The notes under the pieces: generated by a model
Databases searched by the model: none
Told to the model about the DNA's origin: nothing
The model's input: the letters and a program-made list of their open reading frames with translations, nothing else
Source: Paraburkholderia ferrariae NBRC 106233
GTDB taxonomy: Bacteria > Pseudomonadota > Gammaproteobacteria > Burkholderiales > Burkholderiaceae
Direction of reading: 5' to 3'
Length of the DNA stretch: 55,211 nt
NCBI RefSeq assembly: GCF_000685035.1
Contig: NZ_BAYB01000026.1
Location: 1-55,211, forward strand
Program-made: the position numbers and the translations under genes
In this document: piece after piece, positions 8,721 to 16,045 of the stretch
Position numbering within the stretch: the stretch's first letter is position 1
Layout: each line of letters starts with the position of its first letter

Positions 8721-8822
8721 ACATAAATGTATAGCAGATAGCCTACGTTCGCCAATTTATTATGTGCGAGATACGGCGCAGAATGCCTCCATCGAAACCA
8801 CGGATCGAAGTGGAGAGCGGAC

Positions 8823-9851
8823 ATGGCAACCTCATTTTCCGGGCAACAGGACAAGCAGGCCCTCGTGCTGGGCGCGACCGGCGCCATAGGCGGCGAAGTG
8901 GCGCGGCAGTTGCACGAGGCCGGCTGGCAGGTGCGCGCGCTGCACCGGCGCGGCAGCCCGGCCGCGGGAGCGGCGGCAGACGGCATCGAGTGGCAACAAG
9001 GCGACGCCATGGACCGCGAAGCCGTGATGCGTGCGGCGAGCGGCTGCCAGGTGATCGTCCACGCCGTGAACCCGCCGGGATACCGCAACTGGTCGCAGCT
9101 CGTGCTGCCGATGATCGGCAACACCATCGCGGCGGCGCAGGCCGCCGGCGCGACCATCGTGCTGCCGGGGACCGTCTATAACTACGGGCCGGACGCGTTT
9201 CCGACCCTGCGCGAAGACCAGCCCCAGCAACCGCGCACCAGAAAGGGCGCCATCCGCGTGGAGCTCGAGCGCCAACTCCAGGCGGCCACGGCACAAGGCG
9301 TACGCACGATCGTCGTGCGGGCCGGCGACTTCTTCGGCCCTCGCCTCACGGCCAATAGCTGGTTCTCTCAAGGCCTCGTCAAGGCGGGCCAGCCCGTGCG
9401 CACGGTCCAGTTGCCCGGCCGTCCCGGCGTGGGGCACCAATGGGCCTATGTGCCCGACGTGGCGCGGACCATGATCGAACTGATCGAGCGCCGGGAGACC
9501 CTGCCGCCCTTCGCGGCTTTCCACCTCGGCGGCCACTGGGACCCGGACGGCACGAAGATGGCCGAAGCCATCTGCCGCATAGCGCGCCTGCATGGCGCGA
9601 AGCCGCGCCAGCGGCGCTTTTCGTGGGCGCTCGTGTTCGCGGCGGCACCGTTCATGACGACGCTGCGCGAACTGCTGGAGATGCGTTATTTGTGGCGGGT
9701 GCCGGTGCGGCTCGACAATGCGCGCCTCGTCGCCACGCTCGGCCGGGAGCCGCATACGCCGCTGGATGTGGCCGTCGGGGCCACGCTGGCCGGCATCGGG
9801 TGCCTCGACCGTCCGCCTGCTGCCGCGCCCCTCGCAGCTCATGCGAAGTAA
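8823..9851 (+). CDS. NAD(P)-dependent epimerase/dehydratase-family protein
   Basis: A 342-residue extended short-chain dehydrogenase. The Rossmann glycine motif is VLGATGAIGGEV (about residues 16-27). A possible active-site Tyr lies in TVYNYGPDAF, followed by a lysine in TRKGAIRVELERQL, the typical Y-x-K region of extended SDRs. The DFFGPRL and HLGGHWDPDGTKMAEAI segments are typical of the sugar-epimerase-like branch often annotated as NAD-dependent epimerase/dehydratase. GGAG is 7 bp before the ATG. It is divergent from the LysR gene and convergent with the diguanylate cyclase gene. The substrate is unknown. Confidence 0.88.
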   Translation: MATSFSGQQDKQALVLGATGAIGGEVARQLHEAGWQVRALHRRGSPAAGAAADGIEWQQGDAMDREAVMRAASGCQVIVHAVNPPGYRNWSQLVLPMIGNTIAAAQAAGATIVLPGTVYNYGPDAFPTLREDQPQQPRTRKGAIRVELERQLQAATAQGVRTIVVRAGDFFGPRLTANSWFSQGLVKAGQPVRTVQLPGRPGVGHQWAYVPDVARTMIELIERRETLPPFAAFHLGGHWDPDGTKMAEAICRIARLHGAKPRQRRFSWALVFAAAPFMTTLRELLEMRYLWRVPVRLDNARLVATLGREPHTPLDVAVGATLAGIGCLDRPPAAAPLAAHAK

Positions 9852-9881
9852 GACGCGGTAAAACCCGGCAACACGCGCCGC

Positions 9882-10946
9882 TCACGCCGGCTCGATCGCC
9901 TCGCCCACCACCACGCGGTCGCGCCCGCCCAGCTTCGCGCCGTAGAGGCTCGCGTCGGCCTTTTGCAACCAGGCGATGTGATCGCGCATGTCAGGCCCGC
10001 ACTGCGCCACGCCCACGCTGATCGTGCACGGGCACGCCGCGCCGTCCAGCGCCGCCTGGATACGCACGGTGGCGACCAGTTGCTCGGCAGCCGCGCGCGC
10101 CTCGGTAAGCGTCGCGCCCGGCAGCACCACGCCGAACTCTTCGCCGCCGTAGCGGCCGATCGGGTCCGTCTCGCGGAAATGATCGCGCAGCATGACGGCG
10201 AACGCCTGCAGCACCGCGTCGCCGGCCGGGTGGCCGTGGGTGTCGTTCACGCGCTTGAAGTGATCGAGATCCACGAGCAGCAGCGACGACGCATAGCGCC
10301 GCTCGCGGCACAGCGCGAACTCGGCCGCCAGCACGGTTTCCCAACTGCGCCGGTTGAGCAGGCCCGTGAGGCCGTCCGTGCGGCTCAGCCGTTCGAGCGT
10401 GCGGGTCTGCTCGGCGAGTTGCTGCGAAATGCGATAGGTCGCCCAGCCCAGCGCGAGCGGGTAGACCACGAGGAAAGGCAGGCAGGCGAGTATCGTGGAG
10501 AGGCTCGAAAGCGGCTGGAAGACGAAGCCCAGCGTGAGCAGGCCGATGGCGAGGCCCGCCAGGTGAGCGAGGACGCCGCGCGCGAAGAGGCGCAGACCGC
10601 CGGCGGCGATGTTGTCCATGCTGAGCATCACGAGGATCAGCACGCACGGCAGCACGTTGAACCGCATCGCGACTACCCAGAAGCCGCCGCATGCGGCGTC
10701 GATCACGAGATTGACATGTTCGCCGCGGTACGGCACGTGGCAGGCCAGCGCGGCCCGGCGCGCGACGTGAGGCCAGAGAAAGCCGTGAAAGACCAGCAGG
10801 CCCCACAGGACGAAACCGCGCTCCTGCTGCGCGAACACGGACGCCACGCAAAAGAACCCGAGGCCGAGCCCCGCGATCCTCAGACGATAGACGCGTTCGA
10901 CGAAACGTTTGCCCTTGCCGGCGTTGGCCTTCTGTACTGCACTCAT
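9882..10946 (-). CDS. MASE2-GGDEF diguanylate cyclase (AdrA/DgcC-like)
   Basis: This protein makes cyclic di-GMP from two GTP. Residues about 10-110 form a membrane-embedded MASE2 sensor domain (FVERVYRLRIAGLGLGFFCV, FHGFLWPHVARRAAL, then several further helices including LPCVLILVMLSMDNIAAGG), as in AdrA/YaiC. The GGDEF domain starts near 180 (LSRTDGLTGLLNRRSWE), and the active-site loop is RYGGEEF with GGEEF at 267-271. An inhibitory I-site RETD sits at 258-261, exactly five residues ahead, so product feedback inhibition is expected. I start it at the ATG at 10946 (MSAVQK), because longer frames lack MASE2 resemblance and run into the next gene. It is 167 bp downstream of the M20 hydrolase gene on the same strand. 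Confidence 0.92.
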   Translation of the reverse strand: MSAVQKANAGKGKRFVERVYRLRIAGLGLGFFCVASVFAQQERGFVLWGLLVFHGFLWPHVARRAALACHVPYRGEHVNLVIDAACGGFWVVAMRFNVLPCVLILVMLSMDNIAAGGLRLFARGVLAHLAGLAIGLLTLGFVFQPLSSLSTILACLPFLVVYPLALGWATYRISQQLAEQTRTLERLSRTDGLTGLLNRRSWETVLAAEFALCRERRYASSLLLVDLDHFKRVNDTHGHPAGDAVLQAFAVMLRDHFRETDPIGRYGGEEFGVVLPGATLTEARAAAEQLVATVRIQAALDGAACPCTISVGVAQCGPDMRDHIAWLQKADASLYGAKLGGRDRVVVGEAIEPA

Positions 10947-11113
10947 TGCGTTGCTTCTTGCATATTCACGCTGCGCCGGACTCGAAGGACATGGGCTCCT
11001 ATTGTGCCATTGCCCGGAAAAAAATTTGGGGCTTAACGGTGTGGACGCAACAGCAGACGCAACAGCGGGCGCCCGCGCGGCACGCCCGCCCCGACCTTCC
11101 CGCCGCCTGCGGC

Positions 11114-12325
11114 TCAGGCCGCGAGGAAGCGCTCTGCGAGGCGCACCCAGCAGGCGGCGCCCAGCGGCAAGACCCGGTCGTTGAAGTCGTAGCCGGGATT
11201 GTGGACCATGCAACCACCGAACTCGCCTTCGCCATTGCCCAGAATCAGGTAGCAGCCCGGCACGGCGTTGAGCATCCAGGCGAAGTCCTCGCTGCCGTTG
11301 AGCCCCTTGGGCGCCTGCGTGACCACCTTGCCTTCGCCCACGAGATCGACGCACACCTGCTGCGCGAGAGCCGTTTCTTCAGGCGTATTGACCATCGGCG
11401 GCGTGAGTTGGCGGTAGTCGATCTGCGCCTCTACGCCGTGTGCCTGCGCGGTCAGCGCGACGATCTCGCGCACGCGCGCCTCCACGAGTTCACGCGTTTC
11501 GGGCCGGGCGGCACGCACGTTCAGGCCCAGTTGCACCGATTCCGGAATCACATTGTGCGTGGCGCCGCCGCGGATATAGCCGATCGAAACCACCGCCGTT
11601 TCATCGGGCGGCACGTTGCGCGCCACCACGGTCTGCAGCGCCGTGATGAGGGCGCCCGCCGCCACCACGGGATCCTTCACGCGGTGCGGCATCGCGCCAT
11701 GTCCGCCCACGCCCTTGAGCGTCACGTCAGCCACGTCAGACGAAAGGCTCACCGGCCCCGGCAGCACGCGAAACGTTCCCGCCTCTACGCCCGGCATATT
11801 GTGCAGCGCATACACGGCATCGCAGGGAAAGCGCTCGAACAGACCATCGTCGATCATCGCTTTCGCGCCGCACAGGTTTTCTTCGTCGGGCTGGAAGATC
11901 AGGTTCAACGTGCCGTTGAAGTCGCGCCGGTCGGCCAGTGCCTTCGCCGCCGCGAGCAGGATCGCCGTGTGGCCGTCGTGCCCGCAGGCGTGCATCTTGC
12001 CGGGCGTCTGGCTCGCATAGGGCAGTCCCGTGTTCTCGACGATGGGCAGCGCGTCCATGTCGGCGCGAATCCCCAGGCGGCGCTTGCCGTCGCCCACCTT
12101 GAGCTGGCCCACCACGCCGCTGCGGCCCATGCCCGTATGCACTTCGTAGCCCCACTTCGCGAGCAGCATGGCGACGAGCTTTGCCGTCGCGCCCACTTCG
12201 AAGCCCAGTTCCGGCTGCGCGTGAATCTGGCGGCGAATGCCGATGAAGGTCTCGGCGTCGATTTCGATTTCGGGCAGCAGCGTGGGCAGCAACTGGAACG
12301 GCGTGAGATGGGATTCGCGCTTCAT
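11114..12325 (-). CDS. M20-family amidohydrolase (hippurate hydrolase/aminoacylase-like)
   Basis: A 403-residue metal-dependent amidohydrolase of the M20D group, which cleaves N-acyl amino acids or similar amides in the cytoplasm. Conserved elements in order are RRQIHAQPELGFE at the N-terminus and RADMDALPI. Next come ACGHDGHTAILLAA (metal-binding Cys/His), FQPDEEN (the general-base Glu pair, usually FQPAEEG), HNMPG, GGHGAMPHRVKDP in the lid domain, and MVHNPGYDFND near the end. It lies 39 bp after the MHS transporter on the same strand, so the pair probably imports and cleaves one amide or acylated amino acid. The exact substrate is not determined. Confidence 0.92.
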   Translation of the reverse strand: MKRESHLTPFQLLPTLLPEIEIDAETFIGIRRQIHAQPELGFEVGATAKLVAMLLAKWGYEVHTGMGRSGVVGQLKVGDGKRRLGIRADMDALPIVENTGLPYASQTPGKMHACGHDGHTAILLAAAKALADRRDFNGTLNLIFQPDEENLCGAKAMIDDGLFERFPCDAVYALHNMPGVEAGTFRVLPGPVSLSSDVADVTLKGVGGHGAMPHRVKDPVVAAGALITALQTVVARNVPPDETAVVSIGYIRGGATHNVIPESVQLGLNVRAARPETRELVEARVREIVALTAQAHGVEAQIDYRQLTPPMVNTPEETALAQQVCVDLVGEGKVVTQAPKGLNGSEDFAWMLNAVPGCYLILGNGEGEFGGCMVHNPGYDFNDRVLPLGAACWVRLAERFLAA

Positions 12326-12364
12326 GGCGAGGTCGTCCTCCAGATTCGATGTTTAACGAAAAGG

Positions 12365-13684
12365 TCACGCAACGCGGTTCTCGCGAATGCTCAGTACAGC
12401 GAACAGAGTCACGAAGGCGCAGGCGACGAGATAGAGCGCGGGCGTGAGCGGATTGCCCGTTTTCGCGAGCAGCCAGGTCACGACGAACTGCGAACTGCCG
12501 CCAAACACGGTCACGCCGATGCTGTAGATGACCGACAGCCCGCTTGCACGCACGTGCTTGGGCAGCAGTTCCATCATGATGAGCAGCATGGGCGTCGAAC
12601 CGAGATTCGTGGCCGCGGTCATGACAACCGAGAGTAGCAGCACGAGCGGCACGCTCGGATAACGCGTCATCAGCCAGAACGCGGGCACCACCGCGACAAT
12701 GTTGAAGAGGAGCGACGCCAGCACCAGCGGCTTGCGCCGTGCGAGACGGTCTGCCAGCCGCCCCGCAACGAGCGATGCCACCAGCATCGTCAGGCCGGTG
12801 GCGCAGCCGGAGAGCAGCGACAGCGAAGGCGGCATCTTGAGCACGCGAATCATGTAGGTGGGCATGAAGAACACCACGAGATACATGCCGACGGTCCCCG
12901 CCGTCACCGCGAGAATGCCCTGCACTACCTGCTTGCCGTGCTCGCGCAGCAGCGTACCGAGCGGACTTCTGGCATCGGGCGCGGCCTCGTGGGTCTCGTC
13001 GAGCTTCGAGCGGATATAGAGGCCCACCGGCGCAATCGCGAGACCGCCGAGGAACGGCAGGCGCCAGCCCCAGCTTTCGAGCGCGGCCGGCGTGAGGAAG
13101 GTGTAGAGCAACGCGCCCGTCAAGGCGCCGAGCAGCGCGGAAATGCCCTGGCTGCCCAGTTGCCAGCTCACGCGAAAGCCGCGCTGCCCCACGGCGCCCG
13201 ACTCCATCAGCATGGCCGTGGCCGCGCCAATCTCGCCGCCCAGCGAAAAGCCTTGCAGAAGCCGCCCCGCGAGGATCACGAGCGAGCCCAGCACGCCCGC
13301 CTGTGCATAGGTGGGCGCAAAGGCGAGACAGAGCGTGCCCGCGACCATCAGCGCGATGGTGAGCGTCATCGCGGCCTTGCGGCCGCGCCGGTCCGCATAG
13401 CTGCCTATCACGAAGGCCCCGAGCGGCCGCATCACGAAGCCGATGCCGAAGGTCGCCACCGCCAGCAGCAGCGAGCCGTAGGGACTGTCCGAGGGAAAGA
13501 AGAGCCGGCCGATCAGCAGGGCGAAGAAGCTGTAGACCGTAAAGTCGTACATTTCGAGCGCGTTGCCGATCGAGCAGGCCGCGATGAGCCGGAACTGGCT
13601 CGTGCACGAAGCCGCCTGTGGCGCCGCACCGGCAAAGTGCGATGAGCCGGCTTCGTCGGCGGCCGTGAGCGTGACGTCATTCAT
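12365..13684 (-). CDS. MFS transporter, metabolite:H+ symporter (MHS) family
   Basis: A 439-residue, 12-helix proton symporter. SIGNALEMYDFTVYSFFALL just before the first helix is the MHS family signature. GIGFVMRPLGAFVIGSYADRRGRKAAM is the loop 2-3 motif of that family, whose known members include ProP, KgtP and ShiA. I start it at the ATG at 13684 (MNDVTLTAADEAG). The 37 codons upstream in frame lack resemblance and hydrophobic character. The gene precedes an M20 amidohydrolase by 39 bp and is likely co-transcribed with it. The substrate is probably a carboxylate or acylated amino acid, by inference from that neighbour only. Confidence 0.92.
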   Translation of the reverse strand: MNDVTLTAADEAGSSHFAGAAPQAASCTSQFRLIAACSIGNALEMYDFTVYSFFALLIGRLFFPSDSPYGSLLLAVATFGIGFVMRPLGAFVIGSYADRRGRKAAMTLTIALMVAGTLCLAFAPTYAQAGVLGSLVILAGRLLQGFSLGGEIGAATAMLMESGAVGQRGFRVSWQLGSQGISALLGALTGALLYTFLTPAALESWGWRLPFLGGLAIAPVGLYIRSKLDETHEAAPDARSPLGTLLREHGKQVVQGILAVTAGTVGMYLVVFFMPTYMIRVLKMPPSLSLLSGCATGLTMLVASLVAGRLADRLARRKPLVLASLLFNIVAVVPAFWLMTRYPSVPLVLLLSVVMTAATNLGSTPMLLIMMELLPKHVRASGLSVIYSIGVTVFGGSSQFVVTWLLAKTGNPLTPALYLVACAFVTLFAVLSIRENRVA

Positions 13685-14202
13685 GGCGGATCTCTGCAGA
13701 ACGGTGTGAACGAAGCGGGCCGCTGCGCGCCTGCGCGGCTTGCGGCCCATCGTACAGAAAGCTTTCGGCAAGACAACGCCGGCATGGGGCTGCACCGGCC
13801 CGACCGATATTCAGCCCGGCTTTATTTTTGAAAGAAGTAGTAAATTTTCATCGTGATAACTGGATGGAATCGACTGGGGGGAGTCGACGCGATTGTGTGG
13901 GAGTTTCATCTGCGCGGGTCGACACGAGCGGAAAACGGCGTCGCGGCCAAACGCGGCGGCGGATGCGCGGATGCGCATCACTCGACTTTTCGGTTTTGGC
14001 GTAAATTCGAATGCAGCAGAGCGACTGGCACGCCCCTCTCCGGCATTGCTGCTGGCTGCCGCGTGGACGTAACGTCTGCCCCGTAACAGGGATTAGCCGG
14101 ACTGAACTCCGCGCGGGGCTCCATCGGGAAACGCTGCCCGAGAACGGCCGCTTCAGATAAATGGAAACGACTGTTGTACGCAGACCTCTACCGGGCTCAC
14201 AG
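13685..14202. other. Intergenic, no supported gene
   Basis: About 520 bp before the XRE fragment. It must contain the promoter of the MHS transporter operon on the minus strand. Short reading frames occur but none has a family resemblance or a good ribosome-binding site. An AT-rich patch (about 13822-13855) separates two GC-rich stretches. I see no convincing repeat or RNA gene. Confidence 0.5.
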
Positions 14203-14343
14203 ATGAAACCCACGAACATCGCACAGTGCTCGTTCACGCCCGAAGAGGTAGAGGTCGAAATTGGGCAGAGCCTGAAAACACTACGAATACATAAGAATCT
14301 GGGCCAGGCGACGGTCGCGGCACGCGCCGGCATACCCGTATGA
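14203..14343 (+). pseudogene. Truncated XRE/HipB-like helix-turn-helix regulator
   Basis: From MKPTNIAQCSFTPEEVEVEI the frame reads GQSLKTLRIHKNLGQATVAARAGI and then stops (TGA at 14341-14343). This is the first half of a Cro/C1-type helix-turn-helix of the kind that continues with a recognition helix and a loop such as RALRNLE. Here the sequence leaves the family pattern right after ARAGI, in all frames. An in-frame ATG at 14161 could add 14 residues of no recognisable family. A 46-residue product lacking helix 3 should not bind DNA, so I call it a broken gene. It stands alone between the MHS transporter promoter and the NRAMP gene end. Confidence 0.55.
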
Positions 14344-14731
14344 GACCGTCGTGGCCCGAGCAATCATCTTCCGTTGCAGCCAACTTCTTCTTCTCGCTGT
14401 ATCGCATAAAAGCACCTCAAAAGGAGGTCCAACTCTTTGGGTGCAGTTCAAATTTAGATGGACACGATCCTCGCCTTCGAGCCTTACGCAATCAAGATGA
14501 CTTCACCGGTTGCTCACCACGTATCGAGCTGATCGGACGCATCTTCGCCCAGCGGCTTGAGCGCTCCACCATATTATTCGTATAACTAATCAATCGGCAG
14601 ATGTACGCGCTCTGTCCGAACCCGAAAATGCCCTGGTGGAGTGCTAATCCTCGCGTCTTCCTGGACGTCCCTAAGGGCAGGTCCATTGCCCTTACCCCCC
14701 GACAACCAGCTCTAAATTTCCGCGGTCTGCG
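14344..14731. other. Unassigned spacer next to broken XRE gene
   Basis: About 390 bp between the truncated XRE frame and the end of the NRAMP-like gene. Its base composition is visibly lower in GC than the flanks (for example 14420-14470 and 14565-14600). Short frames on both strands match no family I recognise. The position between a broken regulator and a long minus-strand gene array suggests a recombination boundary, but no terminal repeats or transposase motifs could be found. Confidence 0.4.
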
Positions 14732-16045
14732 TCAGAACAGCGTCACAAGCATTGCCAGCGCGATCAAGAGCATGGCGGCGGTAGCGGCCCAGCCGAGGAA
14801 CCTGAGCCACCCGCGCGCGGTAAACCGACCCATGATGTCGACCCGCGACACGAGCATCATCATGACAACCATCAACGGAACAGCGACGACTCCGTTGATC
14901 ACGGCACTCCAGTACAGCGCCGCGATAGGATTGATAGCAGTGAAGTTCACGATCATGCCGATGAGCGTCGCGATAGCGATCGTGGCATAGAACGCTTTTG
15001 CTTCCTGCACCTTGCGCGTGAAACCCACCGGCCAGTCACGAGCCTCGCCGATCGCACAGGCCGCCGAGCCCGCCAGAACGGGGACGGAAAGCAGGCCGGT
15101 TCCCACGATACCGGTCGTAAAAAAGAGCGCGGCGAATCTGCCTGCAACGGGACGCAGCGCCTGTGCTGCCTGCGCGGACGTCTGGATGTCGACGATGCCT
15201 GTGACATTCAACGTCGCCGCCGTGGTAGCAAGAATCGCAAGGGCCACCAGGTTCGACAACCCCATGCCCAGCAGCGTGTCGATTTCGATGCGGTGTAGCG
15301 CCTTGCCGCCCTGCTCCGGTGCTTGCAACAGGCTCAGCCGCCGCGGATGGGCGCGCATGTCCTCGACCTCTTCCTCCGATTGCCAGAAGAACAGATACGG
15401 GCTGATGGTCGTTCCAAATACGGCAACGACGGCGGTGAGATAGTCCGATGTCCAGCCGATGTGCGGCACGAAGAAATGACGGGCCAGACTAGCCCAGTCA
15501 ATATGGACCACGGCCACCACCGCAAAGTAAGCGAACAGCGAGAGGGTGAACCACTTCAGCACCGACACGTAGCGTGTGTACTGCAGCAGCAGTTGCATGC
15601 TCACGCAGATTACGGCAAAGAACAGCACGTACAGCCATTTCGGCCCGGCGACGAGAAGTGCCATTGCGTCGGCCATCGCCCCCAGGTCCGCGCCCAGATT
15701 AATGACATTGGCCACCAGCAGCAGTACCACGACCCACTGCAGCAGCCAGTTCGGATAGTGGCGCCGCAGCACGCCCGCGATGCCATGGCCGGTCGTGCGC
15801 CCGATGCGCGCGCTGATCATCTGGATCGCGACCATGAGCGGGTAGCTGAAGAGCAGCGTCCATGACAGGCCATATCCGAAGGCTGCACCGACCTGGCTGT
15901 ACGTTGCGATCCCACTGGGATCGTCGTCGGATGCCCCCGTGATCAGTCCCGGCCCCAGTACGCCAAGAAGGCGCGGCTTGCTGGGGCCGACCACCGGGTC
16001 GCCCGCGACGCTTGCCGGCTCCGGCGGGAGGTCGGTGCCGCGCAT
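14732..16045 (-). CDS. NRAMP-family divalent metal transporter, atypical motifs
   Basis: A 437-residue, roughly 11-helix inner-membrane protein of the NRAMP/SLC11 superfamily. The first helix has GPGLITGASDDDPSGIATYS, where canonical Mn/Fe transporters have DPGN. The sixth-helix region has FGTTISPYLFFWQSEEEVED, in place of the metal-ligating MPHN motif. This marks a side branch of the superfamily whose ion is uncertain (Mg, Mn or other). The start is taken at the ATG at 16045, which overlaps the phosphoketolase stop as TGATG, so translation is coupled to that enzyme. A longer in-frame N-terminus would lie inside the phosphoketolase gene and shows no family resemblance. It is the last gene of the array. 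Confidence 0.88.
   Translation of the reverse strand: MRGTDLPPEPASVAGDPVVGPSKPRLLGVLGPGLITGASDDDPSGIATYSQVGAAFGYGLSWTLLFSYPLMVAIQMISARIGRTTGHGIAGVLRRHYPNWLLQWVVVLLLVANVINLGADLGAMADAMALLVAGPKWLYVLFFAVICVSMQLLLQYTRYVSVLKWFTLSLFAYFAVVAVVHIDWASLARHFFVPHIGWTSDYLTAVVAVFGTTISPYLFFWQSEEEVEDMRAHPRRLSLLQAPEQGGKALHRIEIDTLLGMGLSNLVALAILATTAATLNVTGIVDIQTSAQAAQALRPVAGRFAALFFTTGIVGTGLLSVPVLAGSAACAIGEARDWPVGFTRKVQEAKAFYATIAIATLIGMIVNFTAINPIAALYWSAVINGVVAVPLMVVMMMLVSRVDIMGRFTARGWLRFLGWAATAAMLLIALAMLVTLF

Noticed and set aside
10946..12637. A 563-codon plus-strand frame opposite the M20 hydrolase and the MHS transporter end.
   Set aside because: Composition is that of an antisense shadow (Arg/His/Gln-rich). 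The opposite strand carries clear M20 metal motifs.
13971..14072. A 33-codon frame (MRITRLFGFG and onward) in the MHS upstream region.
   Set aside because: Too short, no ribosome-binding site, and no recognisable motif.
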